A stretch of 15,652 bases of DNA from the NCBI GenBank assembly GCA_031267485.1, contig JAIRYY010000110.1, positions 1 to 15,652 of the forward strand, in the 5' to 3' direction. Position 1 is the first letter of the stretch, and each line of letters begins with the position of its first letter. The notes beneath the pieces were generated by a model. The model had not been told where the DNA came from, made no database searches, and saw nothing but the letters and a program-made list of their open reading frames with translations. A program made the position numbers and the translations under genes. The DNA is from Tannerella sp. GTDB lineage: Bacteria > Bacteroidota > Bacteroidia > Bacteroidales > Tannerellaceae. Shown in pieces: positions 7,598 through 14,555 of the stretch.

Positions 7598-8101
7598 TTA
7601 TTCGTCCGGGCCGGAGGCGGATTCGGATTCGGATTCGATTGCTTCTTCGTCCGGTTTTTTGACGGTTTTCACTTCGGCGACGAAAGGAAAGACGTCCAGC
7701 AGCGTCGTTTCGGCAACGGAGGCAATCGCGTAGTCGGCCAGCGTTCCCCGCATCCCGTTGTCGATGACGCTGATGGCCTCGTGCAGGGTCGACGCCTGCG
7801 CCAGCATCTGAAGCGGCGTTTTCTTCTCGGCGCCGCTTTTCTCGTCCAGCGTAATCATGTTTATTTTGACCTTGTAGAACCTGTCCCCGCTGTCGTTCAG
7901 GAACGTCTCGGCGTAACGCGCGCGTTTGATATCCACTATCGTAAATTCGCCGCTGATATACGGGCGCATCTCTTCAATGATACGCGCTTCGGCCTCGGTA
8001 AACGACAGGGCGTCGATTAAGTAAGGCTCCGTTACCTTTTTCTGTATCCCGTCTTCTGCTACTTTCTCGTAATTAATCTTACATTCAAACCAGTTGTGCA
8101 T
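7598..8101 (-). CDS. DUF4494 family protein
   Basis: A 167-residue protein of a family that is, as far as I know, confined to Bacteroidota and has no established function. The start MHNWFECKINYEK and the mixed alpha/beta pattern up to about residue 150 fit DUF4494. No signal peptide or membrane segment is visible, so it is probably cytoplasmic. The C-terminal tail (about 151-167) is acidic and low in complexity, with an alternating Glu-Ser run encoded by about three hexamer repeats (GGATTC on the plus strand, 7619-7637). The hexamer keeps the reading frame, so copy-number change would only alter tail length. It is translated just before yggS, which hints at a shared role, but that is inference only. 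Confidence 0.85.
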   Translation of the reverse strand: MHNWFECKINYEKVAEDGIQKKVTEPYLIDALSFTEAEARIIEEMRPYISGEFTIVDIKRARYAETFLNDSGDRFYKVKINMITLDEKSGAEKKTPLQMLAQASTLHEAISVIDNGMRGTLADYAIASVAETTLLDVFPFVAEVKTVKKPDEEAIESESESASGPDE

Positions 8102-8134
8102 AATCTTCTATTGTTTATTTTTTAATAACGCGCC

Positions 8135-8142
8135 CAAAAGTA
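8135..8142 (-). promoter_or_regulatory. Bacteroidota -7 promoter element for DUF4494-yggS
   Basis: Read on the minus strand this is TACTTTTG, an exact match to TAnnTTTG, 33 bp before the DUF4494 start. The -33 element is not clear. Confidence 0.5.
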
Positions 8143-8189
8143 GTGAATTTTTTGCGTCGGATAAATATTTTTTGAAAATAACAGATGTA

Positions 8190-8207
8190 AATGTATTTTT
8201 ATTCAGA
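8190..8207. promoter_or_regulatory. Upstream ARG box (ArgR operator), one mismatch
   Basis: TGTAT-TTTT-ATTCA at 8192-8205 differs at one position from the core of the E. coli ARG box (TGAAT-N4-ATTCA), and its flanks also fit. It would cover the -33 region of the argR promoter. Its centre is 42 bp from the centre of the second box, about four helical turns, so one ArgR hexamer could contact both. Confidence 0.6.
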
Positions 8208-8216
8208 AATAAGGAT

Positions 8217-8224
8217 TATATTTG
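8217..8224 (+). promoter_or_regulatory. Bacteroidota -7 promoter element for the arg operon
   Basis: TATATTTG matches TAnnTTTG exactly. Transcription would start near 8231, about 33 bases before the argR start codon. The element lies between the two ARG boxes. Confidence 0.6.
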
Positions 8225-8231
8225 CCGCGTT

Positions 8232-8249
8232 TTTGAATAATTATTCATT
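8232..8249. promoter_or_regulatory. ARG box (ArgR operator), perfect consensus match
   Basis: TTTGAATAATTATTCATT fits all positions of the E. coli ARG box consensus wnTGAATwwwwATTCAnw, and its 14-bp core is a perfect palindrome. It covers the predicted transcript start of argR. ArgR bound here would block initiation, so the operon should be autoregulated and repressed by arginine. Confidence 0.8.
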
Positions 8250-8263
8250 CCCGGATGTAAATT

Positions 8264-8737
8264 ATGAATGTAAAAAAACAGCGTTTATCGGCAATTGAAA
8301 ATATCGTACGCACGGAAGTCATACGGAATCAGGACGACCTGCAGCGTTCGTTGACGGATAAGGGTTTTGACGTGACGCAGGCGACGCTTTCGCGCGATGT
8401 CAGGCAGCTGAAAATCGTCAAGACGCCCGACAGCGAAGGCCGGTCTCTCTATCTGCTTCCCGGCATGACGGCGCGGGGGACGCATTTTCCGGCGACTTTA
8501 CCGGAGAATCCGGCGACGGCTTCACCGGAAAAACCGGTCGTCGAATTTTCCGGCAGTCTTGCCGTCATAAAAACCCGTCCGGGTTACGCCATGGCTATCG
8601 CCTCGGAGATTGACGAGCATGCGCCGGAGGAGATTCTCGGGACGATAGCGGGAGATGATACGATTCTGGTCATTCCGCGCGAAGGATATGCAAGGATACA
8701 GGTGCGGGATGCGCTGGCGAGGTTTTTAACGGATTGA
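8264..8737 (+). CDS. argR: Arginine repressor
   Basis: A hexameric repressor that uses arginine as co-repressor. The 157 residues match the family length. The N-terminal winged helix (about 1-65) includes the recognition segment [17 protein letters not shown], with the conserved SRDVR at 43-47. The C-terminal oligomerisation domain (about 92-157) has GTIAGDDTI at 126-134, where the Asp pair 131-132 binds arginine. The linker (about 72-92) is longer and more Pro-rich than usual, and its DNA shows a partial internal repeat around CCGGCGAC. It is the first gene of the arginine cluster. A consensus ARG box lies 15-32 bp before its start, so it likely represses itself and the downstream genes. Confidence 0.95.
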   Translation: MNVKKQRLSAIENIVRTEVIRNQDDLQRSLTDKGFDVTQATLSRDVRQLKIVKTPDSEGRSLYLLPGMTARGTHFPATLPENPATASPEKPVVEFSGSLAVIKTRPGYAMAIASEIDEHAPEEILGTIAGDDTILVIPREGYARIQVRDALARFLTD

Positions 8738-8751
8738 AAATATAATAGTAA

Positions 8752-9456
8752 ATGGGAAAAGAAATTTATGACATCGAGGTCATGGTAGCGGACGAGAGTC
8801 ACGAGAAATACGTTGATACGATACTTGACACGATAGAGGCGGCGGCGAAAGTGCGTGGTACGGGAATCGCCAAGCGTTCGCACGAATATGTCGCGCAGAA
8901 AATGCGCGAGGGCAAGGTCATAATAGCGCTGGCTGGCGATGAGTTTGCGGGCTTCAGCTACATCGAATCGTGGGGGAACAAACAGTATGTGGCCACGTCG
9001 GGACTGATTGTTGCCGACAAGTTCCGCAATCACGGACTTGCCCGGCGGATAAAACATGCGGCTTTCCAGCTGGCGCGCCTGCGATGGCCGAAAGCGAAGC
9101 TGTTCAGCCTGACGTCCGGCAGCGCAGTGATGAAGATGAATACCGAACTGGGTTACTTCCCCGTCACGTTTGCCGACCTGACGGACGACGAATCGTTCTG
9201 GCGCGGCTGCAACGGCTGCGTGAACCATGACGTACTCACACGCACGCAGCGGCGTTACTGCATCTGCACGGCGATGCTTTTCGACCCGGACGACGAACGC
9301 TGTCTGATGCTCGAAAAACTATGCGACACATTTGCCAAAAAAGAGGCCCGCAAAAGGAAAAACGGGAATGTCATTGACGGGAAAATGAAGGGCGAAGCCG
9401 GAATGGCGCTTCCCCGCAAAACAGGTAAAAGAACGGAAAAAGTTCCGGCATGTTGA
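8752..9456 (+). CDS. GNAT acyltransferase, candidate acyl-glutamate synthase of arginine synthesis
   Basis: A 234-residue protein with a GNAT fold. The acyl-CoA loop lies in SGLIVADKFRNHGLARRI (83-100), where R-N-H-G-L-A fits the R/Q-x-x-G-x-G/A motif. After the core it has four cysteines in a CxxC...CxC pattern (Cys153, 156, 170, 172), a possible metal site. A basic tail of about 35 residues ends the protein. It sits 14 bp after argR and before argG. The usual first enzyme (ArgA or ArgJ) is not present in this cluster, and Bacteroides is known to make arginine through N-succinylated intermediates. I therefore infer that this enzyme makes N-succinyl- or N-acetylglutamate. I recall genetic work assigning this role to the equivalent Bacteroides gene, but the sequence alone shows only the GNAT fold and the context. 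Confidence 0.75.
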   Translation: MGKEIYDIEVMVADESHEKYVDTILDTIEAAAKVRGTGIAKRSHEYVAQKMREGKVIIALAGDEFAGFSYIESWGNKQYVATSGLIVADKFRNHGLARRIKHAAFQLARLRWPKAKLFSLTSGSAVMKMNTELGYFPVTFADLTDDESFWRGCNGCVNHDVLTRTQRRYCICTAMLFDPDDERCLMLEKLCDTFAKKEARKRKNGNVIDGKMKGEAGMALPRKTGKRTEKVPAC

Positions 9457-9507
9457 AATTGCGGGATGAAAATGGAGGAAAGCCGGATGTCGTCATTGCC
9501 GGCGGAC

Positions 9508-9535
9508 TAATCACTAATCATTAATCATTAATCAC
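9508..9535. repeat. Four tandem heptamers (TAATCAC/TAATCAT) before argG
   Basis: TAATCAC, TAATCAT, TAATCAT and TAATCAC lie head to tail, ending 14 bp before the argG start codon. The same heptamer makes up the longer array at 13806-13903. I found no -7 promoter match in this 93-bp gap, so argG is probably transcribed from the argR promoter. Confidence 0.8.
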
Positions 9536-9549
9536 TATATAAACATAAA

Positions 9550-10761
9550 ATGGAAAACGAAAGTAAAAGGAAAAAAGTTGTAGTCGCTTTCAGTGGCGGC
9601 CTCGACACGTCGTTCACCGTCATGTATCTGGCGAAAGAAAAAGGGTATGAGGTCTATGCCGCCTGCGCCAATACCGGCGGATTCAGCGAAGAACAGCTGA
9701 GAACGAACGAAGAAAACGCGTACAGGCTCGGCGCCAGGGGATACGTTACGATTGACGTGACGGAAGAATACTACGAAAAGAGCCTCAAGTACATGATTTA
9801 TGGAAACGTCCTGCGCAACGGGACTTACCCGGTGTCGGTTTCGTCCGAGCGCATTTTCCAGGGCATCGCCATTGCGCGCTATGCGAAAGAGATTGGCGCC
9901 GACGCGATTGCGCACGGTTCCACGGGCGCGGGCAACGACCAGGTGCGTTTCGACATGACGTTTCTGGTTATGGCGCCGGAAATGGAAATCATCACGCTTA
10001 CGCGCGACATGACCCTCACGCGGCAGTATGAGATTGACTACCTCAACCGGAACGGTTTCGAGGCCGATTTTGCCAAACTGAAGTATTCCTATAATGTAGG
10101 GATATGGGGCACCTCCATTTGCGGGGGTGAAATTCTCGATTCGGCTCAGGGACTTCCCGAAAGCGCCTATCTGAAGAAAGTCGAAAAGACGGGAAGCGAG
10201 CAGTTGCGCATCGAGTTCAGGGAGGGACAGATACATGCGGTCAACGGCGAAACGTACGGGGATAGGATAAAGGCGATTCAGGCTGTGGAGGAGACAGGCG
10301 CGGCATACGGGATAGGCCGCGACATGCATGTCGGCGACACGATTGTCGGCATCAAGGGGCGCGTAGGCTTCGAGGCGGCGGCGCCCATGCTCATTATCGG
10401 GGCGCACCGTTTCCTGGAAAAATATACGCTGAGCAAATGGCAGCAGTACTGGAAAGACCAGGTGGCCAACTGGTACGGTATGTTCCTGCACGAAAGCCAG
10501 TACCTGGAGCCGGTCATGCGCGACATTGAGGCGATGCTGACGAGCAGTCAGCGCAATGTGAACGGAACGGTCATACTCGAATTGCGCCCCCAGTCGTTCT
10601 CGACCGTAGGCGTCGAATCGGAAGACGACCTTGTCCGGACGAAGTTCGGCGAATACGGCGAAACGCAGAAAGGCTGGACGGCCGACGACGCCAAGGGATT
10701 TATCCGGGTGACATCGACGCCGTTGCGCGTCTATTATTCAAATCATGAAGACGAGCTATGA
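9550..10761 (+). CDS. argG: Argininosuccinate synthase
   Basis: Joins citrulline and aspartate with ATP to give argininosuccinate, the seventh step of arginine synthesis. The 403 residues match the family length. The N-terminal ATP pyrophosphatase loop is SGGLDTS at 15-21. The substrate-binding segments GSTGAGNDQVRF and YSYNVGIWGTSICGG are present in order, and the C-terminal domain appears complete. The last four bases overlap the argC start (ATGA), so the two are translationally coupled. The catalytic product is cleaved by ArgH, whose gene is not in the window. Confidence 0.97.
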   Translation: MENESKRKKVVVAFSGGLDTSFTVMYLAKEKGYEVYAACANTGGFSEEQLRTNEENAYRLGARGYVTIDVTEEYYEKSLKYMIYGNVLRNGTYPVSVSSERIFQGIAIARYAKEIGADAIAHGSTGAGNDQVRFDMTFLVMAPEMEIITLTRDMTLTRQYEIDYLNRNGFEADFAKLKYSYNVGIWGTSICGGEILDSAQGLPESAYLKKVEKTGSEQLRIEFREGQIHAVNGETYGDRIKAIQAVEETGAAYGIGRDMHVGDTIVGIKGRVGFEAAAPMLIIGAHRFLEKYTLSKWQQYWKDQVANWYGMFLHESQYLEPVMRDIEAMLTSSQRNVNGTVILELRPQSFSTVGVESEDDLVRTKFGEYGETQKGWTADDAKGFIRVTSTPLRVYYSNHEDEL

Positions 10762-11726
10762 TTAAAACCGGAATAATCGGAGGCGCGGGATATACCGCGG
10801 GCGAACTGATACGCCTGCTGATAAACCATCCCGACGTGGAAATCGTGTTTGTGAACAGTTCGAGCAATGCCGGGAATAAACTCGCCGACGTGCACGAGGG
10901 GTTGTTTGGCGAGACGGAAATGAGGTTCACAGGCAACTTTCCGCTGGAAGAGATTGATTTGCTCTTTTTCTGCACGGCGCACGGCGACACGAAGAAGTTC
11001 CTCGAGTCGCATCCTGTCCCCGGAGATTTGAAGATCATTGACCTGAGCCAGGATTACCGCATCGCTTCGCCGTCGCACGAGTTCGTTTACGGACTGCCGG
11101 AGCTGAACAGGCGCGCCATCTGCAAGTCGAAATACGTGGCCAATCCGGGATGTTTTGCCACGGGCATACAGCTTGCCCTGCTGCCGCTCGCCAAGCATCT
11201 GATGATTAATCACCCGGTTCACGTGAACGCCATAACGGGTTCCACGGGAGCCGGCGTGAAACCGTCGGACACTTCGCATTTCAGCTGGAGGAACAGTAAC
11301 ATTTCCATATACAGGCCTTTTGAACATCAGCATCTGGACGAGATACGCCAGAGCCTCGCGCAGCTGCAGAAAAGTTTCAAAGCGCCGATAGATTTCATCC
11401 CGGTACGCGGCGATTTCGCGCGCGGCATTTTCACGACGGCCTATATGGATTGCAAAATCGAACTGGACGAGATCAGGCGGATTTACGGGGAATACTACGA
11501 CGACCATTCGTTCACGTTTGTGACGGACAGGAATCCCGACCTCAAACAGGTTGTCAATACGAACAAATGCCTGCTTCACCTGCAGAAAATCGAGGGGAAA
11601 CTGCTCATCGTGTCCGTCATCGACAACCTGCTGAAAGGGGCAAGCGGACAGGCCGTCCACAACATGAACCTGCTGTTCAACCTCGAAGAAACGGTCGGGC
11701 TGCATCTTAAACCGTCCGCATTTTAA
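10758..11726 (+). CDS. argC: N-acyl-gamma-glutamyl-phosphate reductase
   Basis: Reduces N-acetyl- (or N-succinyl-) gamma-glutamyl phosphate to the semialdehyde with NADPH. The 322 residues match the shorter ArgC type. The nucleotide-binding loop is GIIGGAGYTAGEL at 5-17. The catalytic cysteine is Cys132 in NPGCFATG. GSTGAGVKPS and the C-terminal LLKGASGQAVHNMN segment are conserved. It overlaps argG by 4 bp, and argD follows after 24 bp. Because Bacteroides uses succinylated intermediates, the true substrate here may be the N-succinyl form; the sequence does not decide this. Confidence 0.96.
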   Translation: MIKTGIIGGAGYTAGELIRLLINHPDVEIVFVNSSSNAGNKLADVHEGLFGETEMRFTGNFPLEEIDLLFFCTAHGDTKKFLESHPVPGDLKIIDLSQDYRIASPSHEFVYGLPELNRRAICKSKYVANPGCFATGIQLALLPLAKHLMINHPVHVNAITGSTGAGVKPSDTSHFSWRNSNISIYRPFEHQHLDEIRQSLAQLQKSFKAPIDFIPVRGDFARGIFTTAYMDCKIELDEIRRIYGEYYDDHSFTFVTDRNPDLKQVVNTNKCLLHLQKIEGKLLIVSVIDNLLKGASGQAVHNMNLLFNLEETVGLHLKPSAF

Positions 11727-11750
11727 ACATAAAAATTAAATAATCATATT

Positions 11751-12884
11751 ATGAAACTATTTGACGTATACCCACTTTTTAATATTGAAATCGTACGAGG
11801 AAAAGGATGTCATATCTGGGACAGGGAAGGGAACGAATATCTCGACCTGTATGGCGGACATGCCGTTATTTCCGTCGGACACAGCCATCCCGATTACGTG
11901 AAGGCGATAACCGGACAGCTGCAGAAGCTGGGCTTTTATTCCAACTTCGTCGTCAACAGCCTGCAGCAGACGTTTGCCGACAAACTGGGCAAGGCCTGCG
12001 GATACGGGGATTATTCGCTGTTCCTGGTGAACAGCGGAGCGGAAGCTAACGAAAATGCGATGAAACTGGCCTCGTTCCACAACGGAAAAAAACGCATCGT
12101 CTCGTTCCGCCACTCATTTCATGGCCGCACGTCGGCCGCCGTACGGGTGACGGACAATCCCAAAATCATCGCCCCGGTAAACGAAATGCTGCCGGTCACA
12201 TACGTCCTGATGAACGACGCCGAGGCCGTCGAGGCGGAACTGAAGAAAGGAGACGTCTCGTCGGTCATCATCGAGGGCATTCAGGGCGTGGGAGGCATCC
12301 GGATGCCGGACGATGAATTTCTCCGGAACCTGCGCCGGCTGTGCACGAAATATGAGGCCATCCTCATTTTCGACGAAATACAGTCCGGTTACGGCCGGAG
12401 CGGAAAATTCTTCGCCCATCAGTACGCCGGGATACGCCCGGACATCATAACCGTGGCAAAGGGCATCGCCAACGGCTTCCCGATGAGCGGGATGTTAATA
12501 AGCCCGATGTTCACGCCCGTTTACGGAATGTTGGGAACGACGTTCGGCGGCAATCACCTGGCATGTGCCGCCGCCATATCCGTGCTGGACATCATGGAAA
12601 AGGAAAATCTTGTGGAAAACGCCCGCATCACCGGCGATTTCCTGCTCGGCGAACTGAAAGCCCTCCCCTGCGACGGCATAAAAGAAGTCCGCGGTCGCGG
12701 CCTGATGATAGGCATCGAATTTAACGAATCCATAAAAGAAGCGCGTACAAAGCTGTTATTCGAAGAAAAAGTCTTCACCGGAATAGCCGGAACAAACACA
12801 ATCCGCCTGCTCCCCCCGCTATGCCTGTCGCGTCCGGAAGCCGAAATCTTCCTGCAAAAATTCAAAAAAATCCTCTCCATATAA
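11751..12884 (+). CDS. argD: N-acyl-ornithine aminotransferase
   Basis: A PLP-dependent class III aminotransferase that converts the acyl-glutamate semialdehyde to N-acetyl- or N-succinylornithine. The 377 residues match the family. NSGAEANENAMKLA (94-107) binds the cofactor phosphate, FDEIQSGYGRSG holds the ring-binding Asp208, and the Schiff-base lysine is Lys237 in VAKGIANG. The C terminus appears complete. It is the last gene of the cluster; a hairpin follows 11 bp after the stop. argB, the carbamoyltransferase gene and argH are missing here and must lie elsewhere. It could act on both acyl forms. Confidence 0.94.
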   Translation: MKLFDVYPLFNIEIVRGKGCHIWDREGNEYLDLYGGHAVISVGHSHPDYVKAITGQLQKLGFYSNFVVNSLQQTFADKLGKACGYGDYSLFLVNSGAEANENAMKLASFHNGKKRIVSFRHSFHGRTSAAVRVTDNPKIIAPVNEMLPVTYVLMNDAEAVEAELKKGDVSSVIIEGIQGVGGIRMPDDEFLRNLRRLCTKYEAILIFDEIQSGYGRSGKFFAHQYAGIRPDIITVAKGIANGFPMSGMLISPMFTPVYGMLGTTFGGNHLACAAAISVLDIMEKENLVENARITGDFLLGELKALPCDGIKEVRGRGLMIGIEFNESIKEARTKLLFEEKVFTGIAGTNTIRLLPPLCLSRPEAEIFLQKFKKILSI

Positions 12885-12894
12885 CCAAAAACCA

Positions 12895-12925
12895 GCTGCC
12901 GGATAGCTGCCGGCTATCCGGCAGC
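12895..12925. terminator. Hairpin after argD, possible terminator
   Basis: A perfect 12-bp inverted repeat, GCTGCCGGATAG and CTATCCGGCAGC, encloses a 7-base loop. The loop itself repeats CTGCCGG from the left arm, so alternative pairing with the right arm is possible. No T-run follows, so it may stabilise the 3' end rather than terminate on its own. Confidence 0.55.
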
Positions 12926-13211
12926 ATAAAGGCTTGCCGCCCTCCCCATCTGCCATACATTCCCTGCCGGTTACAATATTCTCTTTCTCTTTCCCGGAAT
13001 GATATGGAGAACAGAGAATGAAGAATCAGGGACCCCGGGTTCGATATAAGCAAAGTCCGTCAGGGTTTTCACATCAATAGAAAATATGGAATCAACCCCC
13101 TCAGGTGGTTTCGCCATGCAAAAGCGGTGAATCTCCTGCGGAGAATAAAGCGATTGACAGGAATACCCTCCGGGCAATACGCTTCCGGTACATCGCGGCA
13201 TACGCTTCCCG
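12926..13211. other. Gene-free stretch before the tandem array
   Basis: I see no convincing gene here. A minus-strand reading frame continues through this stretch from the repeat array, but it has no recognisable domain and no promoter. Near 13160-13210 there are degenerate GC-rich pieces around ATACGCTTCC that resemble the last array unit at 13588-13610, so the array may once have extended further left. Confidence 0.5.
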
Positions 13212-13610
13212 GCTTTCCGCGTATACGCGGATAATCCTTCCGCGTACAGGCAGGTAATCCTTCGGCGTATAGGCAGATAGGCCTGCTGCCTATAGGCAGG
13301 TAGTACCTTCGGTGTATACGCTGATAGTACCTTCGGTGTATACACCGATAGTACCTTCGGTGTATACACCGATAGTACCTTCGGTGTATACGCTGATAGT
13401 ACCTTCGGTGTATACACCGATAGCACCTTCGGTGTATACACCGATAGTACCTTCGGTGTATACGCGGGTAGGCCTCCGGTGTATACGCGGGTAGTACCTT
13501 CGGTGTATACACCGATAGTACCTTCGGTGTATACGCGGGTAGGCCTGCAGCGTATACACCGAAAAACCTTCGGCGTATACGCGGGTAAGCCTTCCGCGTA
13601 TGCGCTTCCG
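13212..13610. repeat. Tandem array of about 17 units of 23/24 bp with palindromic core
   Basis: About 17 head-to-tail units, with boundaries at 13234, 13257, 13280, 13303, 13327, 13351 and so on. The most common unit contains CCTTCGGTGTATACACCGAT. Units beginning GTACC or GCACC are 24 bp; those beginning GGCC, ATCC, AGCC or AACC are 23 bp. The core CGGTGTATACACCG is a perfect palindrome. Other units have different but still perfect palindromes: CCGCGTATACGCGG and CTGCCTATAGGCAG. Some units are only half-changed. The array is open in several frames on both strands, but 23-bp units shift the frame, so it is unlikely to code for protein. There are no unique spacers, so it is not a CRISPR array. 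Confidence 0.92.
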
Positions 13611-13667
13611 GGCCGCCGGGCAATAAACAGGTAATTCATATCTTTATCTTACATCGAACTGACGTTA

Positions 13668-13796
13668 GGGGTATCTCAAAAGCCCTGTTCCGTCATTGCG
13701 AACGAAGTGAAGCAATCCGGAAATACCCGATAATAACCGGATTGCTTCGTCGTTCCTCCTCATAATGACGACGGAATGTGGCTTTCGAGACACCCC
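13668..13796. mobile_element. MITE-like element, 129 bp with terminal inverted repeats
   Basis: The left end GGGGTATCTCAAAAGCC and the right end GGCTTTCGAGACACCCC are inverted repeats matching at 15 of 17 positions. Inside, CGTCATTGCGAACG...GAAGCAATCCGG (13691-13720) is mirrored imperfectly by CCGGATTGCTTCGTCG...AATGACG (13737-13770), so the element can fold into one long hairpin. It has no coding capacity. The ends resemble those of some insertion sequences, and the inner motif resembles palindromic elements dispersed in many bacterial genomes. I could not see a clear target-site duplication. It lies between the tandem array and maf. Confidence 0.65.
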
Positions 13797-13805
13797 CACA
13801 ACCAT

Positions 13806-13903
13806 TAATCACTAATCACTAATTCACTAATCATTAATTTACGCTAATCACTAATTTACGCTAATCACTAATCACTAATTCACTAATCACTAATTTACGC
13901 TAA
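13806..13903. repeat. Array of 7/8/10-bp TAAT-type units overlapping the maf 3' end
   Basis: Twelve head-to-tail units: seven TAATCAC or TAATCAT heptamers, two TAATTCAC octamers and three TAATTTACGC decamers, followed by TAA. The last decamer overlaps the end of maf and supplies its stop codon and final residue. A larger period is visible, since the block TAATCAC-TAATCAC-TAATTCAC-TAATCAC/T-TAATTTACGC occurs twice (13806-13844 and 13862-13900). The same heptamer occurs before argG. Confidence 0.85.
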
Positions 13904-14464
13904 TTTTTCCAGCTCCCGGTATAACCTTTGAACAGGGAGGCCCATCACGTTATAAAACGAGCCCTCGATGCCGCGTACGCCGATGTAGCCAATCCACTCC
14001 TGTATGCCGTAGGCGCCGGCCTTGTCGAAAGGTTTGTAGCGGTCTACGTAGTATTCGATTTCTGCGGCGGCAAGTTCTGCGAAATCGACGGTCGACACGA
14101 CGGAAAACTCCGTTCTGCGGTCGACGGTTGTGAGCGCCACGGCCGTTATGACCCGGTGTTTCCGTCCCGACAGGCGGTGGAGCATCCGGATGGCGTCATC
14201 CCTGTCCGCCGGTTTCTCCAGGACGTCGCCGTCGAGCACGACCACCGTATCAGCCGTAATGACAAGTTCGTCGGGCTTCATTGTTGCGAGATAAGCGTCC
14301 GCTTTCCTGCGCGCCAGGCAGACCGGAATCCCGTCCGGCGGAGTATCCGGCGGGTGCGTTTCGTCGATTCCGGGTATCACGCGCACCTCGAAATCAATAT
14401 CCAGACCCTTCAGCAGTTCCTTCCGGCGCGGGGAGCCGGATGCCAATATAATCCTGTAATTCAT
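13895..14464 (-). CDS. maf: Maf family nucleoside triphosphate pyrophosphatase
   Basis: Hydrolyses non-canonical or pyrimidine nucleoside triphosphates (dTTP/UTP type) to monophosphates and diphosphate. The 189 residues match the family. The signature SGSPRR is at 9-14, CLARRKA follows near 49-55, the catalytic TADTVV with Asp72 near 70-75, and YKPFDKAGAYGIQE at 143-156. The last codons and the stop fall inside a short-repeat array, so the exact C terminus may vary between strains. A -7 promoter element lies 36 bp upstream, and the gene appears to be transcribed alone, divergently from the S9 peptidase gene. Confidence 0.95.
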   Translation of the reverse strand: MNYRIILASGSPRRKELLKGLDIDFEVRVIPGIDETHPPDTPPDGIPVCLARRKADAYLATMKPDELVITADTVVVLDGDVLEKPADRDDAIRMLHRLSGRKHRVITAVALTTVDRRTEFSVVSTVDFAELAAAEIEYYVDRYKPFDKAGAYGIQEWIGYIGVRGIEGSFYNVMGLPVQRLYRELEKLA

Positions 14465-14499
14465 GACCGTCTAAAAAAATTACCGTAAAAAATCCGCCG

Positions 14500-14526
14500 C
14501 AAATCTAAACAAAATTTATACATTTG
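14500..14526. promoter_or_regulatory. Divergent -7 promoter elements for maf and the S9 peptidase
   Basis: Two TAnnTTTG matches lie within 27 bp. On the minus strand TAGATTTG (14500-14507) serves maf, starting 36 bp before its ATG. On the plus strand TACATTTG (14519-14526) lies 29 bp before the peptidase start. The two promoters overlap in their upstream regions, so they may compete for polymerase. Confidence 0.6.
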
Positions 14527-14555
14527 CACCTCATTTGGTTTAAAACTTTATTGTA

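Noticed and set aside
9508..9535. The heptamers before argG as an ARG box
   Set aside because: TAATCATTAATCATT lacks the TGAAT...ATTCA symmetry needed for ArgR binding.
13212..13610. A CRISPR array
   Set aside because: The units are directly adjacent with no unique spacers, are only 23/24 bp long, and no cas genes are nearby.
12971..13639. A 222-residue minus-strand reading frame across the tandem array and the flank towards argD
   Set aside because: Most of it is a translation of the 23/24-bp repeat, the other two frames are equally open, unit length changes shift the frame, and the unique C-terminal part has no recognisable domain. No promoter or start context supports it.
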